Part shown: piece after piece, positions 39,471-52,539 of the stretch
How the letters are laid out: the number at the start of each line of letters is the position of its first letter
Numbering within the stretch: position 1 is the first letter of the stretch
Assembly: GCA_028023455.1 (NCBI GenBank)
Contig: JAQFVV010006698.1
Location: forward strand, 186,001-250,000
Source: Epiperipatus broadwayi
Lineage: Eukaryota; Onychophora; Udeonychophora; Euonychophora; Peripatidae
Length of the DNA stretch: 64,000 bases
Direction of reading: 5' to 3'
Translations under genes and position numbers: made by a program
Notes under the pieces: generated by a model
Seen by the model: the letters and a program-made list of their open reading frames with translations, nothing else
What the model was told of the DNA's origin: nothing
The model's database searches: none

Positions 39471-41640
39471 TTAAACATAACTTGGATGCACCAGCTTAGT
39501 GCCCATCCATTAAAATACATAATATTCAAAAAATCTAAACAATAATGCTGGGACATTTAAAAGATGCTGATCATCATCAATGATTGGGCCACTTGTACTG
39601 GCCAACTATAAACTTAAATTTTTAATAAGACTAAAGTAAAATAAAAAATAATAGTATGTGGGCTTTAAAGAGTATCCTCTTTTGCACCAACCAGGATAAT
39701 GGTTGATCATCACTGGATGCCCAAAGCACTAAACACATCCCCATTTATCTGTGTCTGAAATCTAGCTCAGAGAAAATGGGCTCTATTACTGTATGTGAAC
39801 AAGAGATGATGGAATACAATTTTAACAATTAAATAAGTTTATTAATAACAATAAAAAAATAAATAAGGTCTTATAAGGGTTCTGATTTTGAATGATATAC
39901 AATATTATATACACAAAGTTATCATATATATTTACAATATTTTTTAATAAGTTTCTACAAACACACACACACACATATATATATATTCGTACACAGATGT
40001 GCGTTTTATAATATACAAGGAATACATTTCAATTAAACATAAAATCATTATATAAAAAAAACTGATTAAAATTTACGTATGCATTACAATTGACAACATA
40101 CGCAAATATACATGTGTGTGCGTAAAATAACCTATTTGACTTGTTACAAAATAATTATCAAACTCTTAAATTATATAAAATACAATAAATGATTGAAGTT
40201 TCAGTTAAATGAAATACATTTTGCATACTAGGTTTACTGAAACACGTATATATAATTTGCACAGACATATGAAACATTAATTTAGCTACAATAAAATTAT
40301 GAAAGATTATTTTCGCAATTTAATCTTGAATACAGTCCTTTTCTTTAAAATAAGAATTATCAAATTTTTGACAGTTAATTGATTTAAAATGTCTTGCTTT
40401 TCCTAGTCTAAAAGATTTTTGGAAATCTTTTTCTTGATTATTAATTATAACTTTGTTGTATTTTTTTTAATCATAAATATAACTTTAAACAGTTTTTTCT
40501 TCTTTAATAAACGATTTTAAACTAATATCATTTTATATATTTCTATAAGTTATAAAAATGTCATTTTACTAAGGAAATTGTTTAAAACTTCCTTATCATA
40601 TATAATGCTACTCACCACCAGCTGTATATACGTTTATCCGTGTTTCTCAGCCTTTCAGCAAGCTAGAAGATTTTTTTCTTGGTGAGTTTGGTTTTAGTGA
40701 TTGTCATCATTAGGTCAAAGTATAATACATTTATAATGTTGGTGCATAATTGGTCTTCCCTCTGTGTAGAACTGTTCCAGACAAGCAGCTGTCCATTCCA
40801 TGTTTAAGGCTATGAATTACAGCACAAAGAAGTGGGTCATTTACTGCATGTGAATTCAAACTCGTACTAAGGAAAACAGTCTATTAGCTTGCCTTCAACT
40901 ACACCAACCTATGGTAGCTATTCTGCAAATTCTCTGGTCAGCTAAAACCAAATGCTGCACTTCATCAAGTTGCAGTAAAATATTGAAACCAATTTTCAGC
41001 TGACCGTTCTTATAAAAATTATTATCCAGACTATGCAGTGGCCCAGTTGGCCACTGCTTAAAATACTACAACCAGACTCCTCTGGTCAACTCTTACAAAC
41101 TACAAGCAAAAACTAACTGATATTTTTATCAGTCTTTTATAACTTTGGGTAGGTCAGGTGACAAAAACACAGTGGCTGTTTTCAATTAACTTTAATCCAT
41201 TTGAAAACAAGCTGGAAATTTCTATCAAAGTGTGATTTTCATGTTTTTACATTAATCTTTGGAATTTGACCAAAGGTGTGATAATCCTTTAGAATTTTTA
41301 ATCTACAAAGATTTTTAACTACATAGTAGAAATGAAAACAAACATTAATTAAAAAAATATTTTATACAAGTATTAATTAAAAGATTTTAAAAATAGGCAT
41401 TGTTTTCAAAATTATCAAAAAAGACAAGCTTATATTTAAATTTCAAAATCAGAATTACAAATAATTTTTATCAGACCTTTTTAAAATATTAATTTCATAA
41501 TACAATTTTTATATTAAATCGGAGTTATTATTTAACCCTTTACTTAGTATTATTTTATTTTAGAAAATATAGAAAAATATCTACAAAAATTTATTCTATG
41601 TTTATTTCTACTTTTCCTTTATTTTACACACACACACATA
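39471..41640. other. AT-rich stretch without recognised genes
   Basis: (CA)n and (TA)n short tracts at 39960-39990 and 41625-41650. No gene recognised. Confidence 0.6.
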
Positions 41641-41700
41641 TATATATATTCAAATATTTATAGCAATGACTTTTTATGTTTAGCTAATAAGAAAAACAAT

Positions 41701-43859
41701 GTGATTAATCTAACTAACATTAATCTTAGTGAGGCAGAATGTTCACTCTTAAATAAAGGTTTATCTTTTTGCCCTACAGTTCAGTCATTTTATCAAAAAA
41801 ATGAATTTAAAATTCATCAGGATTTAGATAAATTTTCAAGGAGACTTAGATTAAGAGAATTTTTTGGAAACCAAGAATGTGATACTATTGGGAAATTACG
41901 ATCTGATTGGACACCGCCACATCAAAGGAATGTGTTATTAGATACATACATTGATAATGTATATCAGGATATTATTAATGAAATTAGACTTAAACAACAT
42001 AGTAAGTATAAGAGTAATTTAACATGGAAAGAGATGAATACATTACACAATTTAGTGAAAAGACAGGATGTTATTATAAAACCAGCTGACAAAGGTGGAT
42101 CAATAGTAATTATGGATAAAGATGATTATGTTAAAAAAGCTCTGGAGCTTTTAGATAATAAAATTTTTTATGAGCCTATTTCACTAACCACTGTTAATTC
42201 ATTATTCAAGGGTATACTTTATAGTTTAAAAGATATGAGAGCTAGGGGTCTTATAAATAATAATGTATATAACTTTTTAGTACCAACCAAAATTCATCCT
42301 AGTAGTTATTATATTTTGCCAAAGATTCACAAAAGAGGTTGTTCAGGCAGACCGATTGTAGCTAGTATTGGTAGTCCTACATAAAATATTTCAGCCTATG
42401 TTGATAATGTTATTAAATCTATTCCACCATCATTTAATTCTTATGTTAAAGATACTACTCATTTTCTTTGTGTGTTAGAAAATATTAAATCTGAATTACC
42501 AGATGATTTTTTTTGGTTACTTTGGATATTGTATCACTATACACAAATATACCTCATGATGATGGAGTTGAGGCTATTAAATGTGCTTTACAAGATAGAG
42601 AGTATGATCATGGTCTTATTACTACTATGGTTGAATTAATATATTTGGTTTTAAGAAATATTTTTTTTACTTTTGATTCTAGATACTATTTGCAAAATCA
42701 AGGTACTGCAATGGGTACAAAGATGGCACCAAGTTATGCAAATATTTTTTATGTCAATACTAGAATTCAATACTAGAATCCTTATACTTGATAATGCTAG
42801 GCTGAAACCTCATACTTGGCTTAGATATATAGACAACATTTTCATGATATGGCCACATAATAAAATTGAACTTCATAAATTTTTAAGTTATTTAAATAAT
42901 TTTACTAAAAATATTAATTTCACAATGAACTTTTCAAAATCAATTGCTTATTTTCTTGATGTTGAATTTATTTACACTAATAGAGTTCTTACACTAATGT
43001 TTATAGGAAACCAACTGATAATAACCACTATCTACATTTTTATAGTAACCATCCTAAACATTTAAAGGCTAATATTCTTTATAGTCAATTTTTAAGAATG
43101 AAGAGGTTTTGTAATGATGAGAAATTTCTTCAACAAAATAATAGTATTTTAGATAATAGATTGGTCAATATGAGGTATCCTAAGACATTGTTGGATAATG
43201 CAGTGAGGAGATCTTCTTTAATTGATAGAAAGAAACTTCTTTTATCTAAAAAGAGTAAAAAACAATTAGATGTTCCACCATTGGTTCTTACTTTTAATAG
43301 AGATTTACCTAATATTAACCGGATATTGCCAAAACATTTTAACATATTACACTCCACATATAATTTAAAATCTATTTTTTCTGATCCACCTAAGGTTGTA
43401 TATCGAAAACATAGATCACTTAGAGATATACTTGTCAAAACAAATTTTATTTGTAGTTCTGTACAGGAAAAAGGATGTTCTCCATGTAAAGATAAAAGAT
43501 GTTTTACATGTAAACATATTGTTGTGACAAAAGTGGTCTTTAGTATAAAGAATCATAATTTTAAAAGATATATTCCTAATTATGTTACATGTAAAAGTGT
43601 TAATTTGATATATTTGATAGAGTGTAGTAGATGTTTAAGACAGCATATAGGTGAGTCAGCAAATAGTTTACATATCAGAATGACTAATCATAGATTTGAC
43701 ATTTTGCATAATAATGAAGATAGACCAGTTTCAAAACATTTTATTTTACCGAATCATTCAATTGATGATTTAAGAGTAGTAATTCTTCAGGAAGGTTTTT
43801 TTCTACAAGGAAGAGGAAACAAAAGGAGAGTTTCTTTATTTTTAAATTCAAGACATTAG
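41701..43859 (+). pseudogene. Penelope-like element of a second type: RT, Cys-rich linker and GIY-YIG, decayed
   Basis: Motifs in order: LNKGLSFCPT and FSRRLRLREFF (N-terminal PLE signatures), KPADKGGSIVIMD, YILPKIHKRGCSGRP, TLDIVSLYTNIPHDDG (RT motif A), NQGTAMGTKMAPSYANIF (motif B), LRYIDNIFMIW where YIDD is expected (second Asp changed to Asn), FLDVEF, the Cys-rich linker GCSPCKDKRCFTCKH (C..C...C..C, as in Neptune/Poseidon-like PLEs), then the GIY-YIG domain LIYLIECSRCLRQHIGES. A stop at 42382 and frameshifts near 42512, 42776 and 43066 break it. The frame is open upstream of 41701 without an ATG, so the start is not fixed. The copy is inactive, and clearly a different lineage from the 26.7-31.2 kb pair. 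Confidence 0.92.
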
Positions 43860-44444
43860 AACCACATGGATTGAATTTAAACATTGGAACTATTATATCT
43901 CTGGGTTACCTGGTCTCCTAAATGATTTTTATATGTGAGTTTTTAATGTGAAAATTTTCTTATATGAGATATTTTAATGTAAAAATTGGTTATATGGAAG
44001 TTTATTATCTGTGTTTAATTAGTATATAGATAAATAAATAAGTGTTATAAATTATTGTACTTTGCATAACTATATTTTTTTAATTATTTTTTTGATTAAA
44101 ATGTATAAGTATTTTAGTTTTTATAAAATATTAATGTGAGCAAAGCTATTTTTTGTATGAGCGCATAGTCTAATTTTTGTATGTATGCACATATATATAT
44201 TTTAATTTTGGATTTTTTATTTTTTTTATTTATTTATTTATTTTTATTTCAAGTTAAATAGAATTTAAGCTTGATTAGGAGAAAATGTAGTTTTTTTTTT
44301 CTTTGTTTGAATTTTGTCATTGATTGGGTAGATGTTCTGTGTTAGATTTTGTGATCAATCAGGGAGGGTTTGTTAAGTTTATAATCTTTTATCAAATCTG
44401 TAATTTTTGATTATCATCATTTTACTGTGTATTTTTTTTCCTTT

Positions 44445-44482
44445 CTGATGAAAACCAGTCCTCTGGTTGAAATATAATATTA
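44445..44482 (+). ncRNA. Hammerhead-ribozyme-like motif downstream of the second PLE
   Basis: CTGATGA (44445-44451) is followed, after an extra A, by a six-pair stem AACCAG-TCCT-CTGGTT and then GAAA (44469-44472). This is the hammerhead core CUGANGA-stem II-GAAA. ATA/TAT with a TAA loop can form a minimal stem III, ending in a UU that could be the cleavage position. Stem I pairs poorly, and the extra A distorts stem II, so this copy may be decayed. Type I hammerheads with short stem III are known in Penelope-like elements, which fits the position about 600 bases after the PLE stop. Confidence 0.55.
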
Positions 44483-44510
44483 TTTTTTGGATTTATAAGT
44501 CTTTTTTTTG

Positions 44511-44627
<117 letters not shown>

Positions 44628-44663
44628 TGTGTGTATGTAATATGCTTGTACTATACTTTTTAG

Positions 44664-44815
44664 ATACATTTGCTTCTCATCTTCTCCATACCATTAAATT
44701 ACCACTACTTCCTCATACAGCTTGTGCTGCAGCATATGAAAAATTTAATAAAAAGATTTATAAAAATCAGTTCTGTGTGGGATATTTACAAAGAGCAGGA
44801 AAAAATGTTTGTTCG
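44664..44815 (+). CDS. Serine protease (S1) exon B, Cys168-Cys182 region
   Basis: Acceptor ACTTTTTAG at 44663, donor TCG|GTAAAT after 44815. It encodes two bases of the split Asp codon plus 50 codons: [20 protein letters not shown]... to [22 protein letters not shown] matches the usual LPIVPxxxC with Cys168, and NQFCVGY the Cys182 motif. It ends with Cys191 and residue 192, directly before the GDSG block of exon C. Residue 189, the base of the S1 pocket, is Asn instead of the Asp of trypsin-like enzymes (alignment K188-N189-V190-C191). It starts in phase 1, matching exon A, and ends in phase 0, matching exon C. Confidence 0.88.
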
Positions 44816-45459
44816 GTAAATATAGTTTAATTGATGTCTTTTGTTTTTTATAAACACAATATAAATATTAAATCTACAATAAAAAAGTTCTAGTTTTATT
44901 AAAGGCTAGTTATTAGAAATTCCACAACTTCCACCACTTACAGGATTATTTGCTACTGTCATGAGGGTCAAAGTTTGTATGTTGAATGCAAACTAACATG
45001 TTAAATGACACACAAACACTTAAATATGTCGGCTGCATCTTCTAGCATTCCCATCTATCAATATTTTTTTACATATTCTCAATCCAGCATATGTTCATCA
45101 ATATATACACAAATCTTCTTTTGTAGACATGGTTTCTCATTATCACTTTGTATTGTTCCAGTTGCTGTTTAAAAGTGCAATTGGTCCTATCAATATACTT
45201 CTGCATTTATTTGGATAATTATAGAGGCAGTTTTTAATCTGAATCTAAAATATTGCTTTTTAACAATTCAATTTTAAGTTTTAAATCTGTTCTGATGTGA
45301 CATTGATTGCAGATTTATTTAAATTTGTGTGCATTCCTGGAATGTATGGATACATTACATTATCTACAATTTTTGGTATCTCCTTGTCAAGAGTTCGATG
45401 TGTATTTTCCAAAGCACTACATTTTAAACAATCCTTTGTTCTTCAATTGTGGTAGTATA

Positions 45460-47880
45460 ATTACCTGACTTTCTCTGAAAGTGACTTTTTAAATTAACCA
45501 TGAGAGTGCCATTTTTACTTACCCATGATGGAATCTTTATTTCCTTTTCAATGAGGGAATCATTATTTCTTTTGTCATGAGGAAGTCATTATTTACTTTT
45601 CAATGAAGGGGTTTTTATATACTTTTCCATGTAGATAGTTTGTTTATTTACTTTCCCTGAAAAAGTCTTATTTGTTTTTCCATGAGGGAGTCTCGTTTTT
45701 ACTTTTTATGAAAGTCTTACCCACCCATGAGGGATTCTTTTTTATTCCCAATAATCCCATGAGAAAGTTATTACTCACCTCCACTCATCCCCCAAAAGAA
45801 GACATTTAGTTAATGCATGAGGCATTTTATTGTTACTTACACAATGAAAAAAGACATTTTCACTATTACTCTATAAGAGTGTTTTTTTCCTTCTTACTCC
45901 ATGGAGACCTCTCCTCTCTTACCCCACAAAGTATATTTTTTCAGTTCTTATCATGAAATTATATTTCTTCTTACCCTGTCATAGAGATTATTCTTTTTTA
46001 CAGTATTAAGATGACTTTTATAAAAAATGCTTTTTGCTACTTATTCCAAAAAGGGAGATTTTTTCATTTCTTGGATGGAGAATTCATTTCTTTTATTTCA
46101 TGAGAAAGGCTTTTTCTTATTCCTTGTCTTCTTTCCTTCTTACCCCATGGAGAGTCTTTCTTCATTTTTATCACATGAGTGTGACTTTTTTTACTCTTAA
46201 TCTGTGAGGGAGCCTTTTTTATTTTTAGTCCATGAGGGGGAAATTCCTTGCACTATGAGAAAATCTATTTTCATTCTTATCCTCTGAGGGTGACATTTAC
46301 TTTAACCCCATGGGGAGCACTGCCACTGTTATCCAGTGAGAGGCTTGCACTTTTACCCTGCAAGGAAAACTTTCACTCTTATTTACTCCATGAAAAGTAT
46401 TTTTTTCACTCTTCCATCAAGAGGGGGATTTATTTATTGCTCATCTCATAAAAAAACTTTCATTCTTACTCACATTGTGAGAGATATATTCACTCTTACC
46501 TTGTGAAAATTTTTTCTCTTACCCCATGAGAGGGACTTTCACTTTAACTCACAGCATAAAAATATTTTTTCATTCTTCACCATAAGAGAAGGCTATAATT
46601 ATTCATATCTCCAAAAGGGGCACTTTAACATATACTCACCTCATGAAAGGGGCATTAAATCTTACCTTTGAGAGGGACTTTCACTTTCCCAGCAAGAAGG
46701 ACTTTCACTGCTCACTACATAAGATGGTTAAATCTTCCCTCAAAAGCAAAACCTTAACTCTGATTTACCTTATGAGGGAGAGCTTTATATCTTATTTCAC
46801 ATAGGGAATTTCATTTTTATCTTACAAGGAGGATGTTCACTCTTACTCATCCCACAATAGAAACTTTAAATCCTACTCCTTAAAAAGATAATTAACTAAT
46901 ACACTGTGAAGGGGACTTTAACTTTTACTCCAGGAGACAAACTTTCACTTTTGCTTACCCCATGAGGGTTTTTTCTCACTTTTCTTTTCCCATGAAAGTG
47001 GATTTCACTTTTAATCACTCTGAGTTAATCTTTCCATTTTACTCCACAAGTATCTTACTCATCATGATAGTGAATATTACAATCTTACTCAGTCCATGAG
47101 TGGGACATTCACTCTTAACCTGTGATGTGGACATTCACTCTTACTCACTCTCAGAGACAGACTTTCACTCTTATCAACACCTGAGGCCACTTTCACTTTT
47201 ATTTACCAGACCAGGGTGGCTTTCATTCTTACACACCCCACAAGGATTACTTTTTTTACACACACACAATGAAGACTTTTGTGGAAGAGGCATTTGGTCT
47301 TATTTCACAAGAAGGACTTTCACTTCAACCTGTTGAGGAAGACTTTTGATTTTAACCCATGAGGAAGACTTTCATTTTTTGCTTCCAAAGAGCATGTTCA
47401 TGTTTAGTCTCACTCACCCACATGAAATGGACTTCACTCTCACTTGTCTCTTGAGGAGGATATTTATTCTCACTTACCCCCACTCTTACTAATTCTACAA
47501 GTGGGACATTCACTCTTACTTGCCCATGATGAAGATTTTTTAACCTTTTTTTCATTCATTGAGGGTGCTTTTTAAATTTTTATTCATACCACAAGTTAGA
47601 CTTTTTTAACTTTTACTATTCCAGTGAGAAAGGCGAGTCTTTTTTACATTTTACATCATGAGGTAATTTTTTACTCTAACTCTCCTAACAATGTAATTTT
47701 TATACTTACTCTCCTCATGAGGTAATCTATTTACACTCTCACAAATTAGTCATTTATTATTCTTACTCATTTATTATTCTTACTCAACTCACAAAGTAGT
47801 CACATTTTACTCTTACTCAACTTTTGTATTCAACCTTTATACTCAAACTTACCCACATGAACTTTCAATGACAATTTTTA
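45460..47880. repeat. Degenerate short-period repeat array (about 2.4 kb)
   Basis: Variants of ACTTTCACTCTTACTC and CCCATGAGGGGGACTTT alternate for the whole stretch with a unit of roughly 30-40 bases and variable spacing. Examples are near 46280, 46510, 46670, 47110, 47320 and 47490. Open frames inside it (for example FHSYLL-type repeats) follow from the repeat and change frame from unit to unit, so I do not call a gene. The array lies inside the intron between protease exons B and C. Confidence 0.85.
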
Positions 47881-49041
47881 TTCTCATTCTCATTCCATTG
47901 TGAATTTAAATAGAGAAGTACATTGTCAATTTTCATATAGAATGACTATCTATGCCAGGTGAAAGTGGAGCAATATTTATGGTTATAGTTAAAGTTTTTT
48001 CCATGTAAATGTTGCTATATGATGGTAACATATGAAAAATTTTATGCCGTAACTATTTTTACTAATGGTATTTAATAAGTTTTAGTTCTTTGATAAGAAC
48101 AGTAATTGTTATGCACAATCTCCAAATGCACTTTTTCTCAATTTGTTGACACAATTCAATTGCCAATTAATTAAAAAAAAAAAAAAAAAACAAATCACAT
48201 GATCCACATGTTTTAATATTAGCAGTTTATTTAGACAAATTTGGGGTTCATGGGATTTCAGGTGGATGTTTGCTTCTGTTTTGTTTATTTAATGACAGTT
48301 AGGGATTAACTAAAAACTTATGTGGATTGTACTAGACTATATAGTTGTTATCATTATATTTTCTATTTAATCATTGATATCAAGGACAAATGGTTCTAGT
48401 ATTAAATGAAATGAATGAAATGAGTGCTTCTGTTGAAGAATTCACTGAAAAAATAAAAAAAAATATTCAGTTGAAAAATTCACTAAAATATGTACATATT
48501 TAATCTCACAAAATTGACTCAACAAAATGCACATACAATAGTGTTTTAAAAATTTTTTTTTTTATTTAGTTACTTTTTTTTAAATTTTTTTTCCAAAAAA
48601 AAAAAAAAAACAATTCAATCTTATTTTTTTTTTTTTCATACGTCATAGCATTGGCTGAGACGCGAACCCACAACCATCTGCAACCAACTACTTGCTTGCA
48701 TGGTGGCTGTGATACCTCTTGACTGACAACACAAGACCCAAACTCATTAGTTTTGTATGGAATTTCTGTTAATTTTTAATGTTTTAGAAATATATTGATA
48801 ATGAATACAGTATATTTAACTATACACAGACTGATTTACAGATAAGATAATTAATCTGAATGTATGTAATTCATCATATATTAGCAAATACATAATTATT
48901 ATGGTAAGTAAAATAAAAACAAAATTATGGTGAGATTTTATTTTTAAAAAAGTCATGCTCCATCACTGATATATGCATATATGCTTTTTATGTTATTTTA
49001 GATATATTTATTTTTAATAAATGCAATTATTTTTGATTTAG
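47881..49041. other. Intron stretch with a tRNA-like/SINE fragment near 48.65 kb
   Basis: On the minus strand GTGGGTTCGCGTCTCAGCC (about 48655-48675) contains a good B-box (GGTTCGCGTC) and is followed by a poly(A) run at about 48629-48640, as in a tRNA-derived SINE tail. Poly(A)/(T) runs also lie at 48173-48190 and 48590-48610. The rest is plain AT-rich intron. Confidence 0.5.
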
Positions 49042-49203
49042 GGTGATTCAGGAAGTCCTTTGGCTGTTAATCTCAATAACAGTTGGTTTGTTGTTGGTGT
49101 TGTATCAACAACAGTAGATCCTTGTGAACATACCCTGACTCCTGCAATATTTATACAGGTATCTGGTTATATTGATTGGATTTCTAATAAGTTGAATGCT
49201 TAA
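49042..49203 (+). CDS. Serine protease (S1) last exon C, catalytic Ser195 and stop
   Basis: Acceptor TTTTTGATTTAG at 49041. It encodes 53 codons and the TAA at 49201-49203. GDSGSPLAV holds the catalytic Ser195; the second Gly of the usual GDSGGP is Ser. NSWFVVGVVS is the strand before the substrate-binding loop. Where trypsins have SWG (214-216) this protein has STT, and Gly226 is replaced (PAIF for PGVY). Cys220 is kept (VDPCEH). FIQVSGYIDWISNKL is the typical C-terminal helix. The changed pocket suggests non-trypsin specificity or weak activity. With exons A and B, 198 residues after His57 are visible, close to the usual length. Confidence 0.9.
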   Translation, partial: GDSGSPLAVNLNNSWFVVGVVSTTVDPCEHTLTPAIFIQVSGYIDWISNKLNA

Positions 49204-50635
49204 AGCCTATAGAACAAACTTTTTATTTATAACAAAAATAATAATGAATGTGATTGTTGATTTTTGATCATTTTTGCATCCTTATTTTGCATTTAAATAG
49301 AAAATGTAAAATAAAAGGGAAATAAATAATTGTTTATTTATAATTATGTGGCAATTTCTCTGTATTATTTGCTTCATTTTGTATTGAAATTTATTGAGTA
49401 ATGTCACAAAAGCTATTCTATACTTCCCACGAGTCCTGCCTTCTTGATCCTTAATTTAATTTTACATTTTCTTGATCACATTAAAAAATATTCTAAGGGT
49501 TAAAATTATAAAGACATGCATATTGAAAATACAATATTGATGTAGGAGCTGTGGAAAGTTAAAAAGATAACCATTACTTTTCTAGACTGAAATTTTAATA
49601 TCACCTTTCCTGAAAAATCTAATAGAATTTGAAGCTCAAAACAAGATTTTAGAACCTGCATTATTGGGTTATCTTATTTCACACAACAATTTTATATAAT
49701 ACATTACATATATGTAATCTAATATTTTACTGCTATGTTTATTAAATACTTATGATTATTTGTGTGGCTTGTATATTATTGGGCAAGTGTTATATATACT
49801 CCATCTTAAAATAGAAAATGTTAAATATGCAAATCATACAAGTTAATTTAAAGATATGCTTCTTTATTCAAGAATTCAAATAGCCAACTGTCATTCTCAG
49901 TTAGTGTTTATATTATTTATTCATATTATCAATCAAAGATAATCTTTAAATAAGTTTTGATTTATGCACATCGACAATGCTCTGAAGTATTTAAGCAGGC
50001 CTTGAATACAAATTAAACAAAATGGTAATTGTAAAAGGTCACAGCCTTTTTAAACAATAGTCAAAACACTGAAAATAAATAAACTAAAACAAAGATTTGA
50101 CTTGTTGATTTATGGCATAACATGAAACATGTTAATTTATTGTCTGCTAACATTAGGTTTAAATTCACTCTAGACTCTTTTAATATAGTCTAAAGATGGA
50201 GTTGCATAAATAGTTATTCAACCTTGATAGTAAATGCTTGTAGAAATAGGAACATGAGAGGACAGACATATAAAGTAAGTGTTCTAATTTTTTCTACATA
50301 AAAATGGTAAATAGACAAGATGTTGGTAGCATTTATCTGTTTGGGAATACAAAATGACTCTTAATGAATGACCATTATGAAAAGAATGCAAAGTTGCTAG
50401 AAATATATTAGTTGTGTCTACCTGATTCCTTTTACGTTCAGTGTACTTGAGATAATGAACAATCAGCATTTCTTTGTGTTGTTTTTTTTGACAGTATATA
50501 AGTGCCTTAAATTTAGCCAAGTTTGAGCTTATATATCCATACATTTTAGGTGAAAGATTCGACATAGAGACATATTTCATATACATCAAGCTTAATTGTA
50601 AATATAGGAGATTTTAACACAGACATTACATGAGG
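49204..50635. other. 3' flank of the protease gene and AT-rich stretch
   Basis: The 3' untranslated region should start here. Apart from the AATAAA noted separately I see no gene or clear repeat. Confidence 0.55.
49310..49315 (+). promoter_or_regulatory. Candidate poly(A) signal of the protease
   Basis: AATAAA 107 bases after the stop codon; another AATAAA follows at 49321. Plausible but common by chance in this composition. Confidence 0.45.
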
Positions 50636-51345
50636 GCAACATAACAATAATATTGGCATCAGGATGATGTTTGGCTTTCCATCATCAGATTTTCAATGGT
50701 ATGGATTTCCAATGGTATAGGATGGAAATATATAAAGTATTTGGGCACAGAATTTCAAGCATCCTTCATCTATCCATAAAATCATGTACCACTGTTACAC
50801 ATTACAACACACATATAGAAAAGATAATCACCGATTTACATATTTTGTATTGAACTAGCATACTTCAGTTGATTCAGCTTTTTATCTGCCACACATACTC
50901 ATTGTATATTACAATAGGAAATTATATATTAATGGGCAGCATTCAATCTACTCCAATACTTAAGCCATCCATACCATTGAAAGTCTGATGATGGAAAGCC
51001 CAAACATCATCTTGATGCCAATATTATTCTTATGCCTATGTTGACCTCAAGTAAAGTCTGTGTTCAAACCTCTTATATTTACAATTAAGCTCAAGGTATT
51101 TGAAGAATGCCTGTATTTCAAGTCTTGCACATTTAGCTTGCATCATGTTGATCCCTCTTCTATGTATTTAAATGGATATGGTTCAACACATGAGGGTTCA
51201 CAGTGACCCAAGGTCAACATGGGCATAACAATAATATTGGCATCAGCAGAGAATTTTGGCTTTCCATCATCAGATTTTCAATGGTTCATATTGCAGAAGA
51301 GTTGGAGTAGATTTAAGCTTGTCCATTAAAGTATGAAGATTTTCT
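50636..51345. repeat. SINE-like repeats: three units in alternating orientation
   Basis: CATAACAATAATATTGGCAT and CCATCATCAGATTTTCAATGG occur on + near 50640-50712 and again at 51215-51345; the reverse complement (CATTGAAAGTCTGATGATGG) occurs near 50985. They share the body of the repeat units at 33.7-35.0 kb (ATCATCAGATTTTCAAT, GTCCATTAAAGTATGAAGAT). Confidence 0.75.
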
Positions 51346-51722
51346 ATTTTTATATAAACTGATTATATGTGTTTTTACAAAAATTTAGCGTTTAAATGTA
51401 AAATAAGTGTGCTGTTATATGTAAATAATTAAATTTTGTTTTCAATAATAATTTTTTGAGTGACAAGATTATATGAGTTTTAGGATCTTTGATACACAGA
51501 TAGTGATAGATGATAATTATTTAACTTAATGTACTTTGAAAATTTAACCTACACTACTTGAATTATGATATCTTGTTTAGAACATTGGTTCCAAAAAGGT
51601 CCATATTACAATATAGGCAGAATCAAAGAAAAACAATTTGTCTACCATGTTTAAATATTGCATCCGTGATTTCAAACACTGTAAACATTATTTCAATGTG
51701 ATTATGAAATAACCCATTTTAA

Positions 51723-51769
<47 letters not shown>

Positions 51770-52530
51770 CAGAATTACCTTTTCGACTGTTTGTAAACAT
51801 TTTAATTTACACTTTTATGATTGAGACGACTGTCACGTCAAGCAAAGAAGCAAATATAGACTCATTAATAAAGTCTATATTCCTGATCAAATACTGAGAT
51901 TACCAATGGAATTTTTCTTAACTTTCCCGATCAGAATGCTTCTTCGACTGCTGAATATTCATTCATAAGAATGTTTTATTTAAAATAATCCAGCGCTTGA
52001 AATATTTATAATTTTTTTCGAAATTTAATATTACTGTACTATATCGACATGTGTACTTTTACTAGAATAAATATCTAAATAGTATTTATAACCCTACAGG
52101 TATATCATTATAATTAGTATGGTGAAGAAGGAAAGATGAGACTTAAAAAGCTATTTATAAATAAATATTGTTTAATATTATACATTCATAAACATTAAAA
52201 TATAATACTTCAACACAAAACAAGCAATCATTTAAATAACATAAATTATATTTAATTTAATTAACCCTTCACCTAAAATGTTAATTCTTTGATACTAAAT
52301 ATTTATAAGTAGATATTTTATAGCTTATAGTCTTTTCTTCACGTATTCTTTGATACAGAAAAATATTAATTATTTGGTTCATTCAGATTTACTTTTACAA
52401 TTGCATTTTTTTTAATTAATGTGGCCATTTATGAAAGTGTGCGCATGCATGTTATATTAAAGTTACTTTACCTAGGTTTTCTGGACATTGATGAGGGAAT
52501 TATTATCTTTCCTGTGGATTACTCCACTTT
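51346..52530. other. AT-rich stretch with (TA)n at 51733-51763
   Basis: No gene recognised. The TA tract follows a (GT)n run. Confidence 0.6.
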
Positions 52531-52539
52531 TTTTGTAGA

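Noticed and set aside
46248-47555. Open frames within the degenerate repeat array
   Set aside because: Repeat-derived; the frame of the units changes continually, there is no start context, and no known protein is matched.
45460-47880. CRISPR-like spacing of repeated phrases
   Set aside because: Units are degenerate and without unique spacers of fixed length, and the window is eukaryotic.
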